Shown here: one piece after another, positions 1 through 8,388 of the stretch
Layout: every line of letters starts with the position of its first letter
Numbering within the stretch: the stretch's first letter is position 1
Source of the DNA: Clostridiales bacterium Firm_14
Lineage (GTDB): Bacteria; Bacillota; Clostridia; Saccharofermentanales; Saccharofermentanaceae
Reading direction: 5' to 3'
Length of the DNA: 64,000 bases
NCBI GenBank assembly: GCA_001604135.1
Contig: LVAT01000005.1
Span: 1-64,000, forward strand
The notes under the pieces: model-generated
Told to the model about the DNA's origin: nothing
Database searches by the model: none
The model's input: the letters and a program-made list of their open reading frames with translations, nothing else
Translations under genes and position numbers: made by a program

Positions 1-3000
1 TTATCCTACTCAGATGCAGTAACGACAGATAAATGGATATTAAGAGCATATTTGAATGAAAATGAAGATTCTCCTTTTGCTGATTCAAAGCCTTTCACTA
101 TTATCAAGGCTGTTTATTCCGGTACATGTGGAAACAATCTTAATTGGTCTTATGAAGACGGAGTGCTCACGATCGATGGTACCGGCGTTATGTATAATTA
201 TGATGATACAGTAGCTGGTTCAGCACCTTGGCATTGGCTTGCAGCAAATATCACTTCTGTTGAATTAGGCCCGGATGTTACCACTATAGGTAATTATGCT
301 TTCAAAGATTGTAAATTGCTTAAGACGATGGTAATTCCGGAAAGCATAAGACAGATAGGCGATTATTCTTTCTATAAAGCAGGTCTTCAGAGTGTAACGA
401 TCAGTTCGAAGCTATTGCTAATTCCGACTGGTGCTTTTGCTGAAAATGATCTCAGGAATGTAACTGTTCCCAGTGGTATAGTTCAGATCAACAGTAATGC
501 ATTTGCTTCAAATCCGAATCTATGGAAAGTTACGTTCCCGTCTTCATTGGGTTCTATTGGAGATTGTGCATTTGCGAATTGCAGGATTAATGAGATTGTT
601 CTTCCTGAAGGGTTAACAAGTATTGGAGAAGGCGCTTTCAGTAATAACAAAACTGTATGGGGAATTAAGTTCCCTGACAGCGTTACTAATATTGGTGCCA
701 GAGCTTTTGCAGATTGCTCGGCCCTCCAAAAACTTGAGTTCGTAGGTGGTGCTCCTACTATTGGTTCAAATGCTTTCAGCAATGTTACTGCGAAGGCATA
801 TTATGTGATCGGGTTGAATGGATGGGATTCTTCCACACTTAAGAATTACGGAGGAACAATAACGTGGGTAGGCTTGCAGACATGCAGCGAAGACGGAAAG
901 CTTACCTGGTCACTTAAGGACGGCGTTTTAACAATTTCCGGGACGGGTTATATGACCCAATATATTAGTGGTAACAAACCGGGTTGGTATGAAGATAGAG
1001 ATAAAATCAAGTCCATCATAATAATGCCCGGTGTAGCCCGAATCGGCTCACATGCTTTTGATGATTGTACAAATGTGAATACGATAATCTTCTATGGAAG
1101 CAAACCGTCGTTTGGATTCACTCCTTTTACGGGAGTTACAGCTAATGCATATTACACACCTGATGAAACATGGACGAATCTTCCTAATTACAGTGATGCG
1201 ACTATTACCTGGATCGAATCAAATGGTCAGTGCGGTGATAACTTGTTCTGGAGAATCGATGAGAATAAGATACTTCACATTACCGGAACAGGAGATATGT
1301 ATGATTATCCCGGTAATTTCTCTCTCCCTTGGTATAAGTGGGCGGAAGAGATAGTTGGTGTCGAGATTGCTTCAGGTTGTACAAGCATTGGTGAAGGAGC
1401 TTTCTACAGTTGTTCGAAGATAGAGAGCGTTACTATGTCTTCAACTGTGAAGACAATAGGAAAGAATGCTTTTTACAGATGCTCGAGACTTAGCAGCATC
1501 AATTTGTCATCAGCTTTGACGACCATCGGTGAAAGTGCTTTCTACTATTGTTATGCTTTGTCAGAGATAACTATCCCTGATAAGGTTACTGTTATTGATG
1601 AAACGGCATTTATGGGATGCAGTTCATTGAAATCTGTGGTAATTCCTGACAGTGTAGTTACATTGGGATTGCGTGCATTTGCTCAATGCTCTTCGTTGGA
1701 ATATGTTGAGATAGGCAAGGGTGTTACAGTAATTCCTGGAAGCGCATTCAGTTCATGTAAGAATCTGGCATCTGTTGAGTTTTCAGGTGATGTCACGGCA
1801 ATTTATAATTATGCTTTTATGGGCTGCTCATCGCTTGATTATATTGAATTGCCGGCATCACTCAAAGAACTTGGCATGAGTGCTTTTTCTGGTTGCACAT
1901 CACTGTCGAGGATAAAGATCCATGATAAGCTCGAATCCCTTGACTACGGAGTCTTCTCAGGCTGTTCTGCTCTGAGTGAAGCATTCTTCTATGGAACACC
2001 TGAGCAGTGGGATGCTGTTACGAAAGGATCGTCTAATACTGCCTTGATCAATATAGTCCGTTGCGTACGCGCTGAAGGTGACTGCAGTAAGAATGACAGC
2101 ACTGAGTACAGTGATGTTATGTGGAGACTTTTCTGGGACGGAGAATTACGTATCTTTGGTTTCGGAAAGATGAATTCATATGAAAATCCGAATTTCGCAA
2201 GTGATAGTAACAAAATAGCTCCTTGGAATGAATTTAAAGACGATATTACATGTGTAATTATTGAAGAAGGTGTAACTAATGTGGGAAGTTTTGCTTTCTA
2301 CAGTTTTACTAATGTGAAATCTGCTATTCTTCCGGAAGGAATAACTTCTATTGAAAAGTTTGCATTTGCATTCTGTGCTTTTACGACATTGGAACTTCCG
2401 GATACGATAACTGAGATACAGAACAATGCATTTGTTAATTGTAACAACCTGGTAAGTATTGTTATTCCTGATGGTGTGCAGGAAATAAGTAATGATACAT
2501 TCTTCCGTTGCAAAGCTCTTACTACTGTTACTATTCCGGAAAGTGTAACCAAAATCGGAAAGGAAGCTTTCAGAGAATGCGTGGCACTTACTGAAATAAC
2601 TATACCTTCTACTGTTACGATTATAGACAACTATGCATTTGATGGCTGTACAGGACTTGAGAAAGTTGAGCTTAATGAAGGCCTTAAAACTATAAATACC
2701 AACGCTTTCAGTAATTGCAGCAGCTTGAAAGAAATAGTGATACCTTCAACAGTTACCTATATAGGCAACAAGGGTTTTTCAAAGTGTACTTCTCTTAAGA
2801 CGGTTATTTTTACAGGAAATGCTCCATTGATCAGTACAAACCGTTCTTTCGAAAACGTAAGTACATACGCATACTATCCGGCAACTGATTCCACATGGAC
2901 TGAATCTGTGCGTCAGGATTACGGCGGAACGATCAAGTGGGTACCGTATGGAGAAGGTGACATAATCGTCAAGTTCTCGCACAGCTGTTCTTTCAGTAAC

Positions 3001-3933
3001 AACCTGTCTGTTAACTTCTACATTCCTGCTGATGAGGTCTCTGATTATGAGAACTACAGGCTTGTTGTTAAGAAGCAGGTATTCAACGGTTCTTCTTATA
3101 CATGGAAGGAGACAACTCTTACGGACTATACGACCAGTGTTCAGAGCGGTGTTACCTATCTGCGTTTTGTATATACCGGAGTAGCTGCAAAAGAGATGGG
3201 CGATGAATTAGAAGCAACGCTTTATATGGACCGTTATGGCATGACATTCAATACGACTGTGGACAGCTACAGCGTTAAGGAATATGCATATAACCGCCTT
3301 AAGTATTCTGACGATGATATATTTAAGACATTGCTTGTTGATATGCTGAATTACGGCGCTGCTTCACAGACATACTTTAAGTATAATACCGGTCACCTCG
3401 TAACTGCGGAACTGACAAGCGCTCAGAGAGCACTTGCTTCTGAGATGCCGGAGTTAAAGAGTGTCGAAGATTATATGCCTATCTTTACCGCTGATGAACC
3501 ATCTGCATATTTCTACGGGAAGAGCGTTGTAATGGGCAATAATGTCGAATTAAAGTATTACATGAGATTTGATTCGGGTGCCCCTGCCGATAGTGTTGTT
3601 TTGCATATTGAATACAAGACAGTAAGCGGAACATTGGTAAGCAAGAATTTCCACGCTTCCGAATTTGTTTACGATGCAAAGAATGATGCCTATACAGTTA
3701 AGATATCTGATATTTCCGCAAAGGATATGTGCTGTGCTATCGATGCAGCTCTATACGATGGCGAATATTCAAAAGATAATGATGATAACAGGATCAGCGA
3801 AATAATGACTTACAGTATAGAATCATATGTTTACAACCGACTTCAGAAATCTACTGATGAAAACTTCAAAGATTTAGTAAGAGCCATGATCAAGTATGGC
3901 AAATCGGCAGAAAAATATTTTAAAACACATTAA
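1..3933 (+). CDS. BspA-like leucine-rich repeat surface protein (5' end outside window)
   Basis: The reading frame is open from base 1, so the N-terminus lies upstream; the TTG at 52 is only an internal codon. The visible part (over 1,300 residues) is built of BspA/LRR_5 repeats with the recurring pattern I..IG..AF..C..L..V.IP..V. Four blocks are each introduced by a W-x(n)-G-x-L-x-I-x-G-T/F-G-x-M module. The last ~300 residues are not LRR: they hold two copies of another module, each ending in a pattern like Y-x-YNRL-x(n)-FK-x-L...YG..A..YF. No LPXTG motif or C-terminal membrane anchor is visible, so the attachment mode is unknown. Such proteins are usually surface-exposed and bind host or fibre ligands; that role is inferred. 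A short peptide gene follows 17 bases downstream. Confidence 0.9.
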   Translation, partial: LSYSDAVTTDKWILRAYLNENEDSPFADSKPFTIIKAVYSGTCGNNLNWSYEDGVLTIDGTGVMYNYDDTVAGSAPWHWLAANITSVELGPDVTTIGNYAFKDCKLLKTMVIPESIRQIGDYSFYKAGLQSVTISSKLLLIPTGAFAENDLRNVTVPSGIVQINSNAFASNPNLWKVTFPSSLGSIGDCAFANCRINEIVLPEGLTSIGEGAFSNNKTVWGIKFPDSVTNIGARAFADCSALQKLEFVGGAPTIGSNAFSNVTAKAYYVIGLNGWDSSTLKNYGGTITWVGLQTCSEDGKLTWSLKDGVLTISGTGYMTQYISGNKPGWYEDRDKIKSIIIMPGVARIGSHAFDDCTNVNTIIFYGSKPSFGFTPFTGVTANAYYTPDETWTNLPNYSDATITWIESNGQCGDNLFWRIDENKILHITGTGDMYDYPGNFSLPWYKWAEEIVGVEIASGCTSIGEGAFYSCSKIESVTMSSTVKTIGKNAFYRCSRLSSINLSSALTTIGESAFYYCYALSEITIPDKVTVIDETAFMGCSSLKSVVIPDSVVTLGLRAFAQCSSLEYVEIGKGVTVIPGSAFSSCKNLASVEFSGDVTAIYNYAFMGCSSLDYIELPASLKELGMSAFSGCTSLSRIKIHDKLESLDYGVFSGCSALSEAFFYGTPEQWDAVTKGSSNTALINIVRCVRAEGDCSKNDSTEYSDVMWRLFWDGELRIFGFGKMNSYENPNFASDSNKIAPWNEFKDDITCVIIEEGVTNVGSFAFYSFTNVKSAILPEGITSIEKFAFAFCAFTTLELPDTITEIQNNAFVNCNNLVSIVIPDGVQEISNDTFFRCKALTTVTIPESVTKIGKEAFRECVALTEITIPSTVTIIDNYAFDGCTGLEKVELNEGLKTINTNAFSNCSSLKEIVIPSTVTYIGNKGFSKCTSLKTVIFTGNAPLISTNRSFENVSTYAYYPATDSTWTESVRQDYGGTIKWVPYGEGDIIVKFSHSCSFSNNLSVNFYIPADEVSDYENYRLVVKKQVFNGSSYTWKETTLTDYTTSVQSGVTYLRFVYTGVAAKEMGDELEATLYMDRYGMTFNTTVDSYSVKEYAYNRLKYSDDDIFKTLLVDMLNYGAASQTYFKYNTGHLVTAELTSAQRALASEMPELKSVEDYMPIFTADEPSAYFYGKSVVMGNNVELKYYMRFDSGAPADSVVLHIEYKTVSGTLVSKNFHASEFVYDAKNDAYTVKISDISAKDMCCAIDAALYDGEYSKDNDDNRISEIMTYSIESYVYNRLQKSTDENFKDLVRAMIKYGKSAEKYFKTH

Positions 3934-3950
3934 TTAGGAGGAGACATATA

Positions 3951-4052
3951 ATGAAAGATACGTATGAGGAAATTGAAATCCAAGTTATAACATTCGATGC
4001 AAGAGATGTGATCGTTACATCGGATGAAGATGAGGGAGAAATAGATTTTTAA
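3951..4052 (+). CDS. 33-residue acidic peptide downstream of BspA-like gene
   Basis: The ATG is preceded by a strong AGGAGG site (3937-3942) with 8-base spacing. The 33-codon frame ends in TAA just before a terminator. The peptide starts MKDTYEEIEIQVITF, has a hydrophobic middle ending DVIVTSDED, and is very acidic at its C-terminus. It has no Cys, no signal peptide and no membrane segment. From memory, short clostridial peptides with a Y-E-x-P-x-I-E-V-I-x-F-x-x-x-D-V-I-x-T-S pattern are common and unassigned; I cannot verify the match here. It lies 17 bases after the surface protein stop and is probably co-transcribed with it. A RiPP-like precursor or a small regulatory peptide is possible, but no modification enzyme is adjacent. 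Function unknown. Confidence 0.7.
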   Translation: MKDTYEEIEIQVITFDARDVIVTSDEDEGEIDF

Positions 4053-4079
4053 CATTCATCCCATTCATCAATGAATCAA

Positions 4080-4116
4080 AAAGCGCTGTCGTTACTTCGG
4101 CAGCGCTTTCAACATT
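4080..4116. terminator. Bidirectional terminator hairpin
   Basis: Arms AAAGCGCTG (4080-4088) and CAGCGCTTT (4101-4109) are perfect complements around a 12-base loop. A T-rich run follows on the plus strand and an A-rich run precedes it, so it can end both the peptide gene and the convergent PAP2 gene. Confidence 0.8.
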
Positions 4117-4118
4117 TT

Positions 4119-4727
4119 TTATACAGCAGTTTTTCTTTCGTGGATCTTCTTTATCGCCACCTGATATATCAGGTAGGCAACAGCGCTTGTTCCAAGACCC
4201 AGCAAGAGGCCGCAGAGAACGTCTGTGGGGTAGTGGACGCCGACGTACATTCTGGAGAATGCGAGGAGCGTGGCGTACATGATGAGGATCACAGAAATAA
4301 GCTTGAAGGTGAGAGAAGGATCTTCGCGTTTAAACTCGCCGGTCTTTTCGATCATGGGAAGGCCGAACAATGCGACTACGAGCATTGCGCCTGCAACTGC
4401 GAATGCAGCGCCTGTGTGGCCTGAAGGGAAGGAGTAATCACTCTGCTTGCCGACAAGATTTACAAGTCCTTCGATCTCGTCATAAGGTCTTGTTCTTGCG
4501 ATGAGATTCTTCAGGAGAACATTATTGAGGAGAGCTTCGATCACGATGCTTATCGTGGACATGATGCCGATGGCTCTTGTTCGCGGAATGATGAGAAAAG
4601 CCAGGATAAGGACGATCAGCAGAATGCCCTTATCACCGGAATGGGTCAAGACCTTCATGATCGGGTTTAGAAAATCCGACCTGATATATTCCTGAATGTA
4701 AAGCAGAAAGCCTGCATCCCAGCTCAT
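4119..4727 (-). CDS. PAP2-family membrane phosphatase
   Basis: Small integral membrane phosphatase of about 202 residues. It carries the three-part acid phosphatase/vanadium-haloperoxidase signature: K-x6-RP (KNLIARTRP), PSGH (PSGHTGAAF) and SR-x5-H-x3-D (SRMYVGVHYPTD). About five or six hydrophobic segments surround these motifs, as in undecaprenyl-diphosphate or phosphatidate phosphatases of the PAP2 family. A role in lipid-carrier recycling is plausible, but the exact substrate cannot be read from sequence. I chose the ATG at 4727, six bases after GAGAGG; a TTG two codons upstream sits too close to that site. The gene is convergent with the BspA/peptide unit and shares its terminator. Confidence 0.85.
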   Translation of the reverse strand: MSWDAGFLLYIQEYIRSDFLNPIMKVLTHSGDKGILLIVLILAFLIIPRTRAIGIMSTISIVIEALLNNVLLKNLIARTRPYDEIEGLVNLVGKQSDYSFPSGHTGAAFAVAGAMLVVALFGLPMIEKTGEFKREDPSLTFKLISVILIMYATLLAFSRMYVGVHYPTDVLCGLLLGLGTSAVAYLIYQVAIKKIHERKTAV

Positions 4728-4809
4728 ATCCAACCTCTCAAATTAGTTTTACCTGATTATTGTAATACTAATTCTGTTACAAACCCGTGAAAATTGAGGG
4801 AACAGGTCT

Positions 4810-6063
4810 TTACTCTTCGGGAGGCATCGGAAGCGTCGCACCGCCGAAAGGCATGCAGATGACAGAGCAGTCTTCTCCGTATCTTGCATATGCTTCATCG
4901 AATGCTTCCTGAGCAGAATGCATCGGTTCAAGGAAGATGGACCTTACGAAGTCGTCGTCCATCTCGGAGATGAGAACTATCTTGGCGTGCTTTAATACCA
5001 TGGCAATGGCAGCTGCCTTGTGACCGCCTAACTGGAAGTCTTTTCCGACTCTCTCGATAAGCTCATCCGGTGTGTTTGCGGTCGTGAGCCACTCTTCGAA
5101 CTTGGCGCTACCAAGACCTTCATTACATGCGCCGACAACAATGATCGTGCCGCCGTCAGCTACGGCATACTTTGAGTTATCAAGGGCCTTCTGTGTCTGG
5201 TAGAGGTTGGCGTCCTTAGGTGCGCCTCCCTGTGAGACGATAACGATGTCGGCTCTTCTCTTAAGGGGCTTTCTGTACATCTTATCTAAGTATTTGCAGC
5301 CTTCCCTGTGAGCCTTGGTAACGTCGCCTGCGACGCAGTAAACGATGTGCTTGTGCTCATCAAGGATAGGGTTAACGATGAAGCTCAAGTGGCAGAATGT
5401 CTCAGACTCTTCGATGTCTGCTCTTATGGGGTTGCCGTTCAAGTTGCCTGCGCAGGCCTTCTCGTCGACCATCATGCGGTGGTTGGCCTGGATTGCAGAA
5501 GGCGTGGAGACGCCGGGCATAAGGGCCTTTGCGCCGCCGGAATATCCTGCGAAATAGTGGAACTCGATATTGCCTACGCCGATCCTGAAATCAGCCTCAG
5601 CAACGCTCCTTGTGATATCAACGGGTGTCCCTCTTGATGTATCGCCCATGTGGATGCAGTCTGCAGGATCAGAGTCGATGCATCTTACTTCGCTGTAAAC
5701 GCGCTCTCCGACGAGCTTTTTCTTCTCTTCCTCGGTGTGAGGTCTGTGTGAGCCGAGCGCGAAAACGACATAGATGTCTTCCTTTTTGCAGCCTGCGAGA
5801 TAGAGCTCATCCAAGATAGAAGGGATTACGTCAAAGCTCGGGATCGGTCTGGAGATGTCGCTCGTGATGATGCAGATCTTCTGACCGGGCTTTACGAGGT
5901 CTTTGAGACGGGGGGAGCCGATAGGGTTTTCGAGAGCATAGACAACGGCATCAGGGCCGCGCCTTACGTGCTCAATGTTATTTGCAACAAGGATCTGATC
6001 GAGATTCTTGTCAGGGATATCTACTGTCTGTACACCTTTGCCGTAACCGAATTCAACCTTCAT
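4810..6063 (-). CDS. larA: LarA-family nickel-pincer racemase/epimerase
   Basis: 417-residue member of the LarA (lactate racemase) family. The residues known from Lactobacillus plantarum LarA are all present with matching spacing: H106 in GSHRPH, H169 in EFHYF, K179 in GGAKALMPG (the lysine that tethers the pyridinium-thioamide nickel cofactor) and H195 in NHRMM. The protein should racemise or epimerise a 2-hydroxy acid; family members act on several substrates, so lactate is not certain. The cofactor-making genes larB, larC and larE are not in the window. Divergent from glnA across 166 bases, with GGGAG before the ATG. Confidence 0.85.
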   Translation of the reverse strand: MKVEFGYGKGVQTVDIPDKNLDQILVANNIEHVRRGPDAVVYALENPIGSPRLKDLVKPGQKICIITSDISRPIPSFDVIPSILDELYLAGCKKEDIYVVFALGSHRPHTEEEKKKLVGERVYSEVRCIDSDPADCIHMGDTSRGTPVDITRSVAEADFRIGVGNIEFHYFAGYSGGAKALMPGVSTPSAIQANHRMMVDEKACAGNLNGNPIRADIEESETFCHLSFIVNPILDEHKHIVYCVAGDVTKAHREGCKYLDKMYRKPLKRRADIVIVSQGGAPKDANLYQTQKALDNSKYAVADGGTIIVVGACNEGLGSAKFEEWLTTANTPDELIERVGKDFQLGGHKAAAIAMVLKHAKIVLISEMDDDFVRSIFLEPMHSAQEAFDEAYARYGEDCSVICMPFGGATLPMPPEE

Positions 6064-6093
6064 ATGCCGCTCCCATGTGAAAAAGATTCTTCT

Positions 6094-6121
6094 ATTTTAC
6101 ATATTGGGTGAGGTTTCTCAA
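6094..6121 (-). promoter_or_regulatory. Putative sigma-A promoter of larA
   Basis: Read on the minus strand: TTGAGA (6121-6116), 16-base spacer, TAAAAT (6099-6094). It lies about 30 bases upstream of the larA start. Confidence 0.5.
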
Positions 6122-6176
6122 CAAACATATTGACCAAAGACTGAAAACGTTAATTTTCTATATTAAGACAGGTTTT

Positions 6177-6199
6177 TATACGCGCGCGCATGTTAAGAT
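6177..6199 (+). promoter_or_regulatory. Putative extended -10 of glnA with alternating pyrimidine-purine tract
   Basis: TG-T-TAAGAT (6191-6199) fits an extended -10 and no convincing -35 is present. Just upstream, 6177-6192 is a 16-base strictly alternating pyrimidine-purine run containing a (CG)4 core, a classic Z-DNA-prone sequence. Confidence 0.4.
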
Positions 6200-6229
6200 T
6201 AAATCAATACTTTAGCGGAGGTGGAATAT

Positions 6230-7654
6230 ATGCTAAGTAACTTTGAGGAAGCGAAGAACTTCATTCAGGAAAACGACATCAAGATGATCGACTTCCGAAT
6301 GATCGACTTGAATGGCAGATGGCATCATCTGACGATCCCTGCCGACAGATTCTCCGAATCTACAATGACAGCAGGCATAGGATTTGACGGCAGCAACTAC
6401 GGTTTTGCGCCTGTCGAGAAGAGTGACATGGTATTTATTCCTGATCTCTCAAGTGCTGCCATCGACGATTTCTGCGAGATCAAGACTCTCTCCATGATCG
6501 GCGACGTAAGGATCATCGGCAAAGACGAGAACATCCCATTCAACCAGGAACCCAGAAACGTCAGTAAGCGTGCGGAAGAATACATGAGGGAATTAGGCGT
6601 CGCAGACCAATTCCTGCTTGGACCCGAATTTGAGTTCTATGTTTTCGATGAAGTAACTTATGCCAACAAACCCAACAGTTCCGGCTTCACGATCGACGGC
6701 GAGGAAGCTTTCTGGAATTCCGGTGAGCCGGGCAGCTTAGGCTTCCAGACACCGCACCAGGGCGGCTATCACGCAGCGCCACCGCAGGATATCGCATACG
6801 ACTACAGAAGCCGCGTTACGATGCTCATGGAGAACCAGGGCATCAAGGTCAAGTATCACCATCACGAAGTCGGCTCTGCCCAGATGGAGATCGAGGTCGA
6901 GTTCGGCGGAATGACCGAGATGGCCGACAAGACGATGCTCACCAAGTATATCGTTAAGAATGAAGCAGTCGCAGAAGGCAAGACCGCAACGTTCATGCCC
7001 AAGCCCCTCTATGGCGAAGCCGGTTCAGGTATGCATGTTCACATGCTGATGTTCAAGGACGGAAAGCCCATCTTCTACGATGAGAACGGATATTCAGGCC
7101 TGTCCCAGACAGCACTTCACTTCATCGGCGGCGTGCTCCGTCACGTTCCTGCGATCTGCGCATTCTCGAATCCTTCAACGAACTCTTACAAGAGACTTCT
7201 TCCGGGCTTCGAAGCTCCCGTTACGATCGGCTATGCTACCGCCAACAGAAGTGCGGTAATCCGTATCCCTGCATATGCTAAGACCCCTGACAAGAAGAGA
7301 TTCGAGCTCCGTAACCCTGATGCTACCTGCAATCCTTACTATTGCTATGCTGCGATCCTTATGGCAGGTTTGGACGGCATCAAGAACAAGATCGATCCTG
7401 AAGCAGAAGGCTACGGTCCTTATGACTTCAACCTCTTCAATCTTTCCGAAGAAGACAAGAAAAAGATCAAGGGCCTGCCGAAGTCATTAGGTTCAGCTCT
7501 CAAAGCTCTCGAAAGGGACCACGACTTCCTCACCGCAGGCGGCGTTTTCCCGATCGAACTGATCAATCTCTGGATCGCCAACCGCAGAAAGGATCTTGGC
7601 CGCCACATCTCCATGCCCACACCGATGGAGTACGAGATGTATTACGATCTCTGA
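6230..7654 (+). CDS. glnA: Type I glutamine synthetase
   Basis: Makes glutamine from glutamate, ammonium and ATP in the cytoplasm; the main ammonium-assimilation step. The 474-residue length fits the GS-I family. Diagnostic stretches are the N-terminal beta-grasp region (FRMIDLNGRWHH, GFDGSNYG), the metal/glutamate site GPEFEFYVFDE, the catalytic GSGMHVHM, and NPSTNSYKRLLPGFEAP with the following NRSA-VIRIP. I set the start at the ATG at 6230, eight bases after GGAGG; a GTG nine bases upstream overlaps the ribosome site. Transcribed alone, ending in a strong terminator. No GlnR or GlnK gene is adjacent. Confidence 0.95.
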   Translation: MLSNFEEAKNFIQENDIKMIDFRMIDLNGRWHHLTIPADRFSESTMTAGIGFDGSNYGFAPVEKSDMVFIPDLSSAAIDDFCEIKTLSMIGDVRIIGKDENIPFNQEPRNVSKRAEEYMRELGVADQFLLGPEFEFYVFDEVTYANKPNSSGFTIDGEEAFWNSGEPGSLGFQTPHQGGYHAAPPQDIAYDYRSRVTMLMENQGIKVKYHHHEVGSAQMEIEVEFGGMTEMADKTMLTKYIVKNEAVAEGKTATFMPKPLYGEAGSGMHVHMLMFKDGKPIFYDENGYSGLSQTALHFIGGVLRHVPAICAFSNPSTNSYKRLLPGFEAPVTIGYATANRSAVIRIPAYAKTPDKKRFELRNPDATCNPYYCYAAILMAGLDGIKNKIDPEAEGYGPYDFNLFNLSEEDKKKIKGLPKSLGSALKALERDHDFLTAGGVFPIELINLWIANRRKDLGRHISMPTPMEYEMYYDL

Positions 7655-7678
7655 TTTTAGTTATTTACTTCTGAAATT

Positions 7679-7710
7679 AAGCCGCAGACATGTAAATGCC
7701 TGCGGCTTTT
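7679..7710 (+). terminator. Rho-independent terminator of glnA
   Basis: Perfect arms AAGCCGCAG (7679-7687) and CTGCGGCTT (7700-7708) with a 12-base loop, followed by TTTTAT. Confidence 0.85.
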
Positions 7711-7780
7711 ATATTGATAATATTCTCACTTCAAGAAAAGCTCCGTCCTCGTGCTAGATTATAAGAAATAGTAAAAACAC

Positions 7781-7809
7781 TTGACCTGTGCCAAAAATGG
7801 CACTAATAT
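7781..7809 (+). promoter_or_regulatory. Sigma-A promoter with palindromic operator in the spacer
   Basis: TTGACC (7781-7786), 17-base spacer, TAATAT (7804-7809). The spacer contains the inverted repeat GTGCC-N6-GGCAC (7788-7803), which fills the space between the -35 and -10 boxes and would block RNA polymerase when bound. The next gene encodes a winged-helix protein, so autorepression is the simplest reading. Confidence 0.75.
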
Positions 7810-7839
7810 AAAAACAGCATTTCCAAAGGGGAGAAATAT

Positions 7840-8364
7840 ATGAATTACACTGAGATCCTTTCCAATCCTGCAAGGATGAGAATAATGCAGTATATGGCTA
7901 TCAACGGTGAAGCAACTGTAAAAGAACTGGCTGATTATTTTCCGGATATTCCCAGAAGGACTTTGTACAGACATGTCGATTTCCTGATCGATGCAGGAAC
8001 TATCGTTGTAAAAGAAGAACGGAAGGTCAGAGGAGCTTTTGAACGCATTCTTAAAGATAACTCTGAGGCATTTGTGGATAGCTGTGATCTCTCTGAGTCA
8101 GCATACAGTTTCTTTATGAACCTGTATTCACAGTTTGACAGCTTTAATAAGAAACCGCATAAGAATTTTAAAGAAGAATTCATGAAGGAATACTTGTGCT
8201 TTGGAACTTCTTTTTTGTATCTCAATGATGATGAGATGAACGCCATGATGGAAGAGCTTTATGAGATCCCTATTAAATATGAGAAGGCTCATAACGAGAA
8301 ATATGGCGAAGGTGCCACCGGTAAACTCAGAAGTATTTCATTTGTCTCCGCACCTGTTGAGTGA
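7840..8364 (+). CDS. Winged-helix (ArsR-like) transcriptional regulator
   Basis: 174-residue DNA-binding protein. Residues 1-70 form an ArsR/MarR-like winged helix: NPARMRIMQYMA, then the turn EATVKELADYF and the recognition helix PRRTLYRHVDFLIDAG, then a wing ending VVKEERKVRG. The C-terminal 100 residues are helical and carry no recognisable ligand-binding signature and no Cys pair, so metal sensing is not indicated. The ATG at 7840 follows GGGGAG. The gene sits directly behind a promoter whose spacer is a palindrome, pointing to autoregulation. It is followed 24 bases later by a single ABC permease, probably its regulated partner. Confidence 0.75.
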   Translation: MNYTEILSNPARMRIMQYMAINGEATVKELADYFPDIPRRTLYRHVDFLIDAGTIVVKEERKVRGAFERILKDNSEAFVDSCDLSESAYSFFMNLYSQFDSFNKKPHKNFKEEFMKEYLCFGTSFLYLNDDEMNAMMEELYEIPIKYEKAHNEKYGEGATGKLRSISFVSAPVE

Positions 8365-8388
8365 TGAGCTGTTTTTGGGGAAATAGTT

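Noticed and set aside
4071-4424. Cys-rich plus-strand frame at the end of the PAP2 gene
   Set aside because: Shadow of the minus-strand PAP2 gene; the Cys residues come from complementing Ala/Thr codons.
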